Origin: Paracyclopina nana
Taxonomy: Eukaryota > Arthropoda > Copepoda > Cyclopoida > Cyclopettidae
Assembly (NCBI GenBank): GCA_019096065.1
Contig: JAGUCH010000004.1
Span: 6,820,001 to 6,884,000, forward strand
Direction: 5' to 3'
Length of the DNA: 64,000 bases
The position numbers were made by a program, and so were the translations under genes. The notes beneath the pieces are model-generated. The model ran no database searches and was not told the origin of the DNA. It was given only the letters and a program-made list of their open reading frames with translations. Below, in pieces: positions 42,746 through 52,837 of the stretch. Positions within the stretch are counted from its first letter, which is position 1, and the number at the start of each line of letters is the position of its first letter.

Positions 42746-43473
42746 CTTTTTGCATCAACAGCAAAAGCTGCAACAAACGTGCAGTGAAATTGCATGAGCT
42801 TCCCAAAGATGAGCTGTTGGCTGACAAGTGGAGGGATGCTTGTCCTGAGCTGAAATCATCCAGCAAAAAGAGATTAGCCCTATGTGAGCTTCATTTTGAC
42901 CCAGCTTGCTACACTGGCAAGTCTAAACACTACCTCAAACCAGGATCACTTCCAACCCTGCGATTGACCTTAGAATCATTGCAAAAAAATGGACCCTCCG
43001 CCAAAAGCGCCGAATCCTCTTGTACAATCATTGAGCATGAACGCCTACAGAAAACAATTGACATGCTTGAAGAAACCAATGCAAAGCTTAAAGAGCAATT
43101 GAAAAGTCTGAAACGAGAAGTGGAGTACAAAGACAAGCCGCACTTGTCACATAAAAAGCAAGTGTTGAAAACCCTCCTTAGTGAGTCGGCAATGCTTGGA
43201 CCTACTCAAGTGCGATGCTTGGTCAATGGCTCGACTAAAGGTCGAGGCTGGACCTTGAAAGAGAAGACTTTGGCATCCAACTTGAAATCCATGTGCAGTA
43301 GGAAAGCATATGAGTACATCCGTAAAAACATTGCACCTCTGCCCTCCTCTTGGGAATTGTATGCTACTAGTGAACAGTTGAATTCCTCGGACTTTGTGCA
43401 ACAAATCATTGTTCCAAGTGAGATCTGGAACAATCCTGACAACATTGAAATCATTGTTGAACCTGCTGAGTAA
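42727..43473 (+). CDS. THAP protein B, P-element-transposase-like
   Basis: A single-exon 248-residue protein. The start at 42727 is needed because Cys4 and Cys9 of MLNCSLTFC supply the first zinc ligands; LCELHF gives the other two and KPGSLPTLRL closes the finger. A coiled coil (LQKTIDMLEETNAKLKEQLK) precedes GPTQVRCLVNGSTKGRGW and RKAYEYIRKNIAPLPSSW. This later block is strongly shared with protein C and less with A. The ATG lies inside the end of gene A, shifted frame, overlapping 19 nt. No donor/acceptor pair I can find would keep the zinc ligands, so reinitiation or trans-splicing upstream is needed. Confidence 0.85.
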   Translation: MLNCSLTFCINSKSCNKRAVKLHELPKDELLADKWRDACPELKSSSKKRLALCELHFDPACYTGKSKHYLKPGSLPTLRLTLESLQKNGPSAKSAESSCTIIEHERLQKTIDMLEETNAKLKEQLKSLKREVEYKDKPHLSHKKQVLKTLLSESAMLGPTQVRCLVNGSTKGRGWTLKEKTLASNLKSMCSRKAYEYIRKNIAPLPSSWELYATSEQLNSSDFVQQIIVPSEIWNNPDNIEIIVEPAE

Positions 43474-43497
43474 TGTATTATTTGCTCTTTCAGGAAC

Positions 43498-44307
43498 ATG
43501 AGAACTTGTTGTGTCCCAGGATGCAAGGGTCGATTTTCCTTGGCTGGTGCCAAAGTCCATAAGCTGCCTGATTCTGATCCTATGAGGTCCCAATGGATTG
43601 CAGCGGTGCCAACCTTGGCAGAATCCAAAGTAAAAGCACCCTCAGTGTGCTGCTTACATTTCAAAGCTTCTGACTATGGAGGCAAGAACAAGAAGTACTT
43701 GAAACCAGATGCGGTGCCAAATCGACACTTGTCTCTCAATCAGCCCCAAAAAGAGGCCCAGCAACCCTGTCCTAATTCCATATCACTGCCAATGTCAAAT
43801 TGCTCAAGGAATGAGTGCCAAGAGTTGCTTTTGACTGCCAAAAATTTGCACACCATGAACCAGAGCTTGCAAAATCAAGTGAGGACTTTGGAGAAGAAAA
43901 TCGAGTCACTAGAGTCTCAGGTGAAAAGCAGAACTTCTCGTAAAGATAGTGTCAAAGTTCTCCTAGAATCTTGTCCCATGATGGGACCTACACAAATTAG
44001 ATGCTTGGTCAATAACACCACAAAAGGTAGAGGTTGGACTGCTGATGAGAAAACCAAGGCTTTGACATTGAAAAAGATGTGCAACATCAAGTGCTACAAT
44101 TATGTTAGAAAGCACCTGGTGCCATTGCCTTGCTCGTGGGAGTTGAACCAATCTGACAACCTCAAAGCTGACAACTTCAAAGAGCGTCAGCTTGAAGAAG
44201 ATGATGGTGATCATGAGGCATTTGAAGAAACTGAAACTGTGCATCACATTGTGTTTGATGGCACTCAAAACATAGAGTTCATTGTCACTGATCAATGCAT
44301 GCAATGA
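43498..44307 (+). CDS. THAP protein C, P-element-transposase-like
   Basis: A single-exon 269-residue protein. The THAP finger (MRTCCVPGC...VCCLHFKASDY...KPDAVPNRHL) is followed by a coiled coil (LQNQVRTLEKKIESLESQ). Then come GPTQIRCLVNNTTKGRGW, CYNYVRKHLVPLPCSW and an acidic tail. It begins 24 nt after the stop of gene B, with a TTTGCTCTTTCAG acceptor ending 4 nt before the ATG. The gap is far too short for a promoter. Closest relative is B; A is the most diverged copy. Confidence 0.88.
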   Translation: MRTCCVPGCKGRFSLAGAKVHKLPDSDPMRSQWIAAVPTLAESKVKAPSVCCLHFKASDYGGKNKKYLKPDAVPNRHLSLNQPQKEAQQPCPNSISLPMSNCSRNECQELLLTAKNLHTMNQSLQNQVRTLEKKIESLESQVKSRTSRKDSVKVLLESCPMMGPTQIRCLVNNTTKGRGWTADEKTKALTLKKMCNIKCYNYVRKHLVPLPCSWELNQSDNLKADNFKERQLEEDDGDHEAFEETETVHHIVFDGTQNIEFIVTDQCMQ

Positions 44308-44414
44308 TTTCAGAAAATGAAGGCATTATTTCCAACAGCTTTGCCTTTACTTGGGCTTTTCTTTGACTTTGAGTAATTTGTAATAAGTATGTTGCCTTAC
44401 GATTTGTCAGTTAA

Positions 44415-45012
44415 CACATTGACTTGAGAGAGAACCTAACCTAGACTTCGTCAACCACCCCTAAACCTATATATTTTCTGAAAGCTTATGTCCAAAGGGT
44501 TCGTTTGGTGGTAGTTTTAAAATCCTGGCCTATCCCTCCTTATAACATAAAATCTTAAAAAACCTCTAGCTGTCTACAGCGTACTTTTTTCGATAAGTTG
44601 AGCTTCTAATACCCCTCCTAAAATCATAAGGGCTAACTTTTTTTATTTCATAAGCAAATCGCTAAAATGTCCAGAAAAGGTGATATGGAGTGCCAAACTT
44701 TATGTTACAAATGTTTTGCTTCTTGAAAACTTGTCCCTCTCTATCTCTTTTCCTGGTCATCCTAGCAACTTGCTTATGAAATAAAAAAAGTTAGCTCTTT
44801 TGATTTTATGAGGGGTTTTTGAAGCTGTGTTCAGTGAAAAAAGCATGCCGAAGAGAGCTAGAGGTTTTTTAAGATTTTATGTTATGAGGAGGGATAGGTC
44901 AGGATTTTAAAACTACCACCAAACAAACCCTTGGGACATAAGCTTTCAGAAAATATATAGGTTTAGGGGTGGTTGACGAAGTCTAGGTTAGGTTCTCTCT
45001 CAAGTCAATGTG
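44415..45012. mobile_element. Foldback MITE, GAAAGCTTATG/CCTGGCCTA family
   Basis: Arms starting CACATTGACTTGAGAGAGAA and mirrored to TTCTCTCTCAAGTCAATGTG pair for more than 150 bp; the loop is AT-rich. Same family as the INTU intron element. Flanking duplications are not clear. 45013-45581 after it is AT-rich without supported genes. Confidence 0.85.
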
Positions 45013-45581
45013 AGTTGTAGCTCATTTTTTAAAACTAATTTGCTTAAACTTAAACTTCCATTTCCTCATAATAGCTACTTAATCAAACTTTCACAAAAAT
45101 TGATCAAAAAAATTAATCTTTATTTACAACTTATTTAGATTTTTGACAATTAAACAATTTGCCAAGGAACAATATGCTATATGAGAATTTGCTATGTGAT
45201 AACTTTCACATTAAATGCTTAAGCATATATTATATGGTCATGACAATTTGTAATGAGACAATTAACTATTGAACATTATGCTGATGATAGCTTTGAGAAT
45301 GGACTGTTTAACTTTGAACAGAGCCTTACTTCTGTTAATGCTTTTAGTATGAGCCAAGTACTATTCATAAAAGTTGTTTCTGAGGGAACCAATAAGAAAA
45401 ATATGGCAATAAAGGAAAACCTGGAAATTAAAATCGAGATTCCTTGAGCAGAATATTTTAAATAAAGAGCAAGTTTTTATAGCAGCCGAGTGAAGTAAAT
45501 AAAAGTAACCAAAACTTGAGCTTTTTATAGAATGTATTTTGATGATCATATTCCCTGAACACAAAAGAGTAACATAGTTTA

Positions 45582-46556
45582 TCAGTCAATGAGGCCGTTC
45601 AAAGCAAGATCTTGCACCATGAGCTTAGCAACTCCTCCATCTAGATCTTGAAATGCACCAGTTTTGACAATTTTAGCCATGCGTCCCATGCAGAAATGAA
45701 GACATTCGCTGTTCAATTCCTTGGCCTCATATTTGACAGCAGCAGCATACAACTTGGCCACAGTTTCCTCATTGATTTCTTTGATCAATAGATCTTCGCA
45801 TTTTTCCTTGAGGTCGGTTTCAAAGTATGAGATTGCGAGGTCCATCAGTTGAATCAGATCATCCAATGCCAATGAATCAACATCATCACTGTAAGCGTAG
45901 TACAGGAGAGCCTTGTAGACTCTGAAAGATGACTGGGAGATTTCCACTGGCTTGTCCTTTTCTTGCCAGCAATCTTTGAACATTGTACGGAAATGCTCGC
46001 ATCGAATCTCAAGCAGTGACTTGTGGGCATAGAGTTCTTCTCCTTCCACAATAAAGGTCACATCAGATGTCTCTTTATCGTTAAAAGCCTTGAGGATGGA
46101 CTCCTTAATTTTCAAAAGAGCTTGCTTTTCGCTTTTTGCCTTTTGAATGGACTCTTCTTGAACAGAGTACTTTTTTTCAGATTCAGCCATTGACTTTTTC
46201 AATCGAGAATTCTGATTTTCCGTCTCAGTCATAGACTTTTTCAATTGAGAATTCTGATTTTCCGTTTCATTCATAGACTTTCTCAATTGAGAATTCTGAT
46301 TCTCCGTTTCAGTCATAGACTTTCTCAATTGAGAATTCTGATTCTCCGTTTTAGTCATAGACTCTTTCAATTGAGAATTCTGAATTTTCAAAGCATTGAT
46401 TGACCTCTCTAATTCAAAAACCTTCAAGGTCTTTCTTCTCTCCGATGATTCTAAAAGAGTGATTTTCGACTGAAGTTCGTCGTACTCTTCTGAACAACAT
46501 TTTTTACATAAACCTTTGGTAATGGAGGCCTTACAAGAACGACAACGATAAGTCAT
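45582..46556 (-). CDS. BTB protein with zinc ribbon and coiled coil
   Basis: A single exon; the Met at 46556 gives 324 residues, and an in-frame Met at 46673 would add 39. The N-terminus has a CRSC...CKKC four-Cys zinc-ribbon-like motif. The middle is a coiled coil made of five near-identical 14-residue repeats (TENQNSQLRKSM), a 42-bp tandem repeat in the DNA (about 46160-46375). The C-terminal half is a BTB domain (SDVTFIVEGEELYAHKSLLE) with a BACK-like tail. The BTB part closely matches the gene at 47959-48612 and more loosely the RCC1-BTB gene, so all three probably share a source. Function unknown; Cullin-3 adaptor is one guess from the family. Confidence 0.8.
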   Translation of the reverse strand: MTYRCRSCKASITKGLCKKCCSEEYDELQSKITLLESSERRKTLKVFELERSINALKIQNSQLKESMTKTENQNSQLRKSMTETENQNSQLRKSMNETENQNSQLKKSMTETENQNSRLKKSMAESEKKYSVQEESIQKAKSEKQALLKIKESILKAFNDKETSDVTFIVEGEELYAHKSLLEIRCEHFRTMFKDCWQEKDKPVEISQSSFRVYKALLYYAYSDDVDSLALDDLIQLMDLAISYFETDLKEKCEDLLIKEINEETVAKLYAAAVKYEAKELNSECLHFCMGRMAKIVKTGAFQDLDGGVAKLMVQDLALNGLID

Positions 46557-46771
46557 GGTGTCAATTGGTTCGCTTAATTTGGATTTAAGAATAAATTCGC
46601 GAGTTATGACACTAATTGTAGACAAAAAAGTTGAATGTCGACTTTTGGCACAGTCGTCTGTTGACCGATTCAAAGCTGAGCTAGGATCACTTGGTCAATA
46701 GGAAGTTTAGCAACCGGAAGTGAAGCTGACTTAACTTGTTCATTATGATTCAGAGTGCGGAGCGCGGACGG

Positions 46772-47169
46772 CTAAGGGCCTTTCCATGTGGTGTGTCAAC
46801 AAATAGTAAATGAGTGATCGTGTCAAAAAATGGTAACTGTGTGCTATGCAATGCACAATAGTGACAGTGTCAAGGAGTGACTGGCAGATGGACATGTAAC
46901 AAGCAACCAAAACACACTTTATTTCATACCTCAATTCATTTATCCCCTTTTTCTTACAAAAAACACCAATTTCAGCTATACGAATTTCTGCTTAGTCTGG
47001 TAACTCTTCATGATAAACAAACTTTTATGCTTTTGTTCATCTGGCTTGTGTTGTGTTGTGCTGTGCTGTGATGTGACAAATTTCGGTAACTTGGAAAATT
47101 TAGCACTGATTGTAGTGTCGAGTTTTGGTAACTTAGTGTCAAAAAAGCACCACATGGAAAGCCCCTTAG
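46772..47169. mobile_element. MITE related to the CCTTTCCATGTG family
   Basis: Ends CTAAGGGCCTTTCCATGTGG and CCACATGGAAAGCCCCTTAG mirror each other; the interior repeats a GTCAAAAAATGGTAACT-like motif. The terminal TTTCCATGTG is shared with 24338-24554 and 28083-28313, but the interior differs. It sits just upstream of the coiled-coil BTB gene. 47170-47958 holds nothing I can support. Confidence 0.7.
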
Positions 47170-47958
47170 CGTCATAAGCGCGCGAGCGTGGTTGAGTGGT
47201 TGACCCGTTCAATATTTGAGCTACTAGATGTGAGGTATATTAAAAAAGCAAAAAGAGCCAACTTCATCTTTCGAAAAAGCCACTTTTACTGAGAAATCCA
47301 ATCTGGCTACGTATTTAATTAGTGCTCTAGCTGGCCCGTAACCGTAAGCCAGCCTAGAATTTCTATTTTCTAGGGCTCTAGGAATTTCAGGAAAGATACA
47401 GAGCAGTAGATTTAGGTGAGAGTAAAACATTCTCAAAACTCAGTTCCAAAAAAAGGCTTAAGGTGGCCAGCCAGCCGACGGTAGCAGAACATCTGCCCTT
47501 TTCTTCCAACATTCACCTCAAATTTTCCGGTTGAAGCAGAAATTTGAGCTCTGCCTTGGTAAATTTCCAAAACAGTTCAGCTGTTGCTCATAGCGAGATA
47601 CTCTCATCAAAATCTACTGCTCTAGGAAGATGAATAGATGTAAACATAATTGGTCTATTTGCAGCTTAGACACTTCTTGAGATTGTAAAAAGTATGTCTT
47701 GGGAGAAATAATCCAGAAAACCAGGGAAGGAATTAGCCTATTCAGACTTTCGAGCTAGCTAGTAGGATAAATGCGGTACCGTTTACGCGGTTTCCTTATT
47801 CTTACCTTGACGATGCAATATGCAATATGGAATCTGAAATCAAACAGTTTCAGATTACATCCGCTCCGTTGACTATGCACCAGATAGACTTGCTTTTACT
47901 AGTGTTTTTATTCTTTGACAAATGCGTAGCTTTAGATTCTACCAGCATGAAGTTTAGT

Positions 47959-48612
47959 TTAAGCAATGACGCGATTTAAAGCAAGATCTTGGAGCATTAA
48001 TTTACCAACTTCCGCTTCTAAATCTTTGAAAGCTTCAGACTTGACTATGTTAGCCAACTTCCCTCTGCAAAATTGAAGGCATTGGTTGTTGAGTTTCTTG
48101 GTCGCATACTTGACAGCAACTGCATACAATTTGGCCACAGTTTCTTCCTTAACTTCCTTGATCAAAAGTTCCTCACATTTATCCTTGAGTCCAGTCTCTA
48201 AGTATGCGATAGCAAGGTCCAATAGCTCAATCAAATCATCCAGAGGCAATGCTTCAACTTCATCACTGTAAATGTAGTACAGGAGTGCCTTGTAGACTTT
48301 GAAAGATGACTGGGTGATTTCCAACGGCTTGTCAGTCTCTTTCCAACAGTCTTTAAACATTGTGCGGAAATGCTCACATCGAATCTCAAGCAGTGACTTG
48401 TGGGCATAGAGTTCTTCTCCTTCCACAATAAAAGTCACATCAGATGTCTCTTTGTCATTGAGATACTTGAGGATGGACATAATAAAAGGATTTGTGGGGC
48501 GTGCAGCCACATTGTTATTGCCATAATTTGGGTTATAGTGGCAATTAGGGCAAACAGAGAACATTATTTCTTTGCAGGAATTCAATCTTCGAACCATTAA
48601 ACCGAATTTCAC
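47959..48612 (-). CDS. BTB protein, paralogue of neighbouring gene
   Basis: A single-exon 217-residue protein. A short N-terminus with SVCPNCHYNP is followed by BTB (KETSDVTFIVEGEELYAHKS) and a BACK-like region ending LMLQDLALNRVIA. It is about 80% identical by eye to the BTB part of the protein at 45582-46556, but has no coiled coil. The start is uncertain because several Met codons fall in the first 20 codons. Same strand as its paralogue, 1.4 kb upstream of it. Confidence 0.8.
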   Translation of the reverse strand: MKFGLMVRRLNSCKEIMFSVCPNCHYNPNYGNNNVAARPTNPFIMSILKYLNDKETSDVTFIVEGEELYAHKSLLEIRCEHFRTMFKDCWKETDKPLEITQSSFKVYKALLYYIYSDEVEALPLDDLIELLDLAIAYLETGLKDKCEELLIKEVKEETVAKLYAVAVKYATKKLNNQCLQFCRGKLANIVKSEAFKDLEAEVGKLMLQDLALNRVIA

Positions 48613-48774
48613 GAAACCAGAAACCTGGTTTTAGAGTTGCAACTTGTCAGTTGACTTAATTAGCTCACAAATATTTGAATTTTGATTTTTGAATTTGGAT
48701 TTTGACGACAGTTGATTTGACGACAAAAACCAGTTGCAGAGTTATTGGAGGCATCATAACAAACACGCCAAAAT

Positions 48775-48890
48775 ACAATTATTCAAGCTATCTAATAACA
48801 AATCAAATTCATCTTCATACCTTCAATGACAAAAGTTACATGCGTTGTCTTGACATAGTTGAAAGCAAAAGGCAGAATATGTAGCCTTAA
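48775..48890 (-). pseudogene. Decayed BTB fragment
   Basis: On the minus strand AFNYVKTTHVTFVIEG parallels AFNDKETSDVTFIVEG, the start of the neighbouring BTB domains. It lacks the rest of the domain. It looks like a relic of a third tandem copy. Confidence 0.45.
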
Positions 48891-48996
48891 AGTGAAACCA
48901 AACCCATCAGGGTCACCCCATGCTGAAAGACCTCCATTTAAATCATGACTGATTGGAATTTATTCACCGAGCTAAAAAATTTAAAGCACAGTAATT

Positions 48997-51646
48997 TCAA
49001 GAAATGTTGTACTTTCTCCCATATTTGGTCTCCATGTCAGCTATGAACTCCAATTTTAAAGCTTTTAAGCACCTAAAAGAAATCGAAAGATAAAAGATCA
49101 GCACGACAAAACTGAAAACTAGGCATGATATAATCATACTTGCGATATTGATCTGATGATCGGTACTTTGCAATGTCTAAGCTCGGTGCATGAGGCATGT
49201 GGACAATGAACACGTTAGGAAGTACCACAAATTCAGTGTCTTGAGCATCCAATTCCATAATGTGTGACACCTTGTTCCAGCCAAAGCCAACAAACCTCAT
49301 GTCATACTCGGGCACTTGGCTCCTCTGTATCAAAATATAGGGCTCAAAGTCGGGCTCCCATTTGATTTTGTAGGGCGTGGTGGCTGTCCTCCATTTACCA
49401 TAATTGGTAGCATCATGTCCTTTGGTCCAGACATGATAGCGGAAAGTAACAAGTGTCCCCTCATCAAGAAGGTGCACTACATCAGCCTTGGTCTTTGGAA
49501 AGTTATCCAGGCGATATCGCAGAGTTTCAAATGCAGGTACAACAAGGGCGCGTGGTTGCCTGTAATTTAAATGAACATTTTATTGGAGACGCGTATGATA
49601 AAAATTATCATATTGGAAAACCTACTCTAGCTGATGAGATAGAAGTCGTTCAGCAGCCCTCTTGAGCAGTTTGTGAGCATCAGATCCAGGAAGGAAATCA
49701 ATATCAGATAGGAAGACATATTCAGTGCTAGCGAATTTTAAAGCAATGTTCCTTAAGTAGTTGATAGGGTAGAAATCCTGAAAAATGTAACACAATGAAT
49801 CAATTAATTTTGTAAGGTGACAATAATTCCAAATCGGTTCTTACCCCTTCACGATAAATAACGTGGTAAGCCACATTTCTTCTTTGGTTGAGTATAGGGG
49901 AGCCTAAAGCGAATTTGACAAATTGGTCAGCCTCAGCATCGGATAAGTACAATGACACACTGACAGGACCTTTCCACTGGTCACACAATGCTTCAATCAT
50001 GTGCAAACGATCCATGGAGAGCTGAGCAACTAGAGTAACTTCTCCTTGATTAACGACAGAACTCGAGTCATAATCTAGGAAAAAAGGGTGAGTTCTGTAG
50101 ATTCGATCACGGGCCTTTTCCAGCTCGTAGCATCTGGATCCATCTTCATTATTGTCATCTTTGGTCTCAAGTTCACTACTTTCTTTGGTCTTCGTTTGAG
50201 TTGCAATAGTTGAAGTTGTCGTGGTGTTGCAATCAATCATCTCTCTCCTGAGCAAGTTGCCATCATATTGAAGGAAAGTCAAATAATGGTTGCGAAAGTA
50301 CTCGACATTTTTGTTTTTGACATCCAGCTTTTTGGGGGAATTAAAGTGGATGATATTGAGATCGTGGACACCTTTAGAGTAGCAAAGTTCAGATCGAGTA
50401 TTGTCCGATAACTGCAAGTTCCATTGGCAGGGAAGCTTATGGAGCAAGCTGGGATATTGCTTAAGAAGACCGTTGAAAATGTCCTGGTCAGCCAAGCTAG
50501 TAGTGTACATGGTGACAAGGTCTTTTTCAGCCACAAGCCTCCACATCTGAGACCAGTTTCTGGCCCGTAGCTTCACCAGGTCCATTAATATGACTCCAGA
50601 GTTAAATCCCCTTCCCAAAGCTGGCCAAGGAGAGTGAGATTTCCATAGTTTACCAGGGATGTACCAATCACTTTGATTTTCGACCAACCCCAAAGCCTCA
50701 TTAGCCTTTGAAAAAAAGCGATTAATAGTTTGACAAGTCTATGCAAATACAAAAAAACTCACTTGAAAAGATGTGAAAAGCTGCCAAAGTCTGGAGATGT
50801 CAGTGGCTACAATAAGATCGGTGTCAAGTACAATTACTTTGCTGAGGGAGTCGGGCAAGAGTTTTGGCAAAGTGAGTTTTAGGAGCCCATATATGCCAGA
50901 GTAATGCTTGTTGGGAATCCAAGCAATGTCACCAATGGCAGATTCAGATAAGTAGTAACTAACTTTGACTTGAGGCAACATCCACGATTGGAATAGTGTG
51001 CTCATTATTTCTTTAGAGGAGTCGTCGGTGACAAAGTGAAAGTGAATTGGATGTCGTCGATAGAAGAGAATACTTTTGATCAAAGTCATGACATTTCTTG
51101 TGCTATTGTAGCCAGCGCAAACTATTGCTATGTGAATGAGTTCACACTTTGGCATTTGGTCTTGATTATTGCAGGGCTGCTTGTGGCCCTCTTCGCCACC
51201 ATTATCATCGTATTCCTCATCAGTTCTCTTTTCTGATGGCTTTTGATGCTTGCCCATCAATGAAATGAGTTGGTTTTGGCTGACTGACAATTGATGCTTG
51301 AGCATTCTGTTTTCATCTTCAACATCATGCACACGATCAACTAATTTGACTTCTCGACGACTCAGCCCAAGAACATTATCTAAAATATCCACGTATCAAA
51401 CTGAAAATAGCAAGCAATATATTTAACATGATTACCTGGACTTTGTCCGTATAGGTGTCTTTGACCAGGAAAAATCCCATGAACAGGGTCAAATACGTCA
51501 AACGTTCCACCACTAGTCTTTTGAAAACTTTTGGGCAATGAGAACTTCCAAATGAGGCCAAAAATGAGGCTGAAGGCCACGACTAGGAGAAAAAGAGTCT
51601 TTTGGCCTCGCCTGAGTCTCAAAAATGGCCTCACATCAAGACTCAT
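48997..51646 (-). CDS. LARGE: LARGE xylosyl/glucuronyltransferase
   Basis: Six exons (51646-51436, 51379-50763, 50705-49845, 49777-49626, 49559-49140, 49072-48997) give 778 residues (human LARGE1 756). It is a type II membrane protein: basic [11 protein letters not shown], then the anchor [17 protein letters not shown], then a coiled-coil stem. The first catalytic domain (GT8 type) has [14 protein letters not shown] and the DXD motif VLDTDLIV. The second (GT49 type) has [10 protein letters not shown] and DID in [10 protein letters not shown]. In the Golgi it builds the Xyl-GlcA matriglycan on alpha-dystroglycan, which laminin binds. The linker contains a Thr/Glu-rich insert ([12 protein letters not shown]). 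Introns 57-72 nt. Confidence 0.95.
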
Positions 51647-51740
51647 TTTGGTAGCATGCGCCTCACTCACATGCTGCTATTTGACGAGAAATATTTTTGA
51701 CAGTCGGAAAAAAATTGCTTGCGTCAGCTGCTGCCAAATG

Positions 51741-52757
51741 TAGTGATGGAACGAGCCGGAAAAATTGGGATCGAGCGAGTTCCGAGTTTAGGAAAAATGT
51801 TCCGACCTAGTTCGAGTTGCCAATGATACAAATCAGGTTGATCAAGTTGGCAATTTTCAAATTCCGTGTTTCTTCGAGTTTCAAGCATTGCCGCCTCACC
51901 TGCACAGTCAATTTGATTTATACTAGTATATTTTAGCCAGAGACTTATATAACAAGAGAAGTGCTAATGGGCGAGGCTTAAGGGGGTGCGTTTGCAGATC
52001 TGCTGCACGCTCCAAAAGAGACTACAATGGAATTTTGGTCGCGGCTGCCTGAATTTGGGCCGGGGCAGACTTTTGGTTGCTAATAACTCCTAAATGAACC
52101 CACTTAGCCAAAATAGTTCTATTTTACGAGTTGCTCAATTTTGCTAGGGCTATCTTTTGTATTTTATAAATATTTCCCCAACTATTAGGAATTAAAAGTT
52201 GTAAAACAGAGGTGCCAGTTGGCGTTTTCCTTTCTGGATCAAAGCAGCCAGTTGACTACTTTATTAGAACAGCTGACCCAAACGTTATCAAAATCACTTG
52301 TAGCACTTGGCGCGCGCTCGCGTGCAGTAAGAATGCAAGAAGTAGCACTTCTCTTTCTATATAAGTCTCTGATTTTAGCTATAAGTAATCTTTCTTACTA
52401 GAAGAAAACAGTCAAAATGACACAAGTTGTGGCGGAAAAATAATTGCCAAATTTGAGTCCAGGCAATAACTTTTAATGACATTTCATTGGCAACATATTC
52501 ATTATCATGCAATGGCTACATCCCGAGTAAAATTGATGACAATTAACAAGTTTGTGAATGTTTAGCAGTTTCACTTGGAAGGCCAAATTTTCCTTTTCTA
52601 GTTTTAGCTCGTTTGACTTTCGAGTTTGCCAAAATTGCTTCCGAGTTTTCCCAGTTCTCCCGAAATATTTTTCGAGCGAGTTCGAAAATGCTTATGTAGT
52701 CCGAGTCGAGTTAGCCTTTCAAGTTACCGGGTCGAGTTCAAACTCGTTCCATCTCTA
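51741..52757. mobile_element. 1.0-kb element with TAGTGATGGAACGAG termini
   Basis: Left end TAGTGATGGAACGAGCCGG, right end CTCGTTCCATCTCTA. Inside are GAGTT/TCGAG-rich subterminal repeats. It shares termini with the element at 13798-14286. It fills nearly all the space between the divergent LARGE and CMTR2 starts (95 and 80 bp away), so either it is recent or it supplies promoter sequence. Confidence 0.75.
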
Positions 52758-52837
52758 TCCAAATGTAAACAAATGGTGGCGCCCTCGCCAAAACAAATTA
52801 GGTGCAGTCACATTTTTTTCCGCAAAAATCTACCAAG

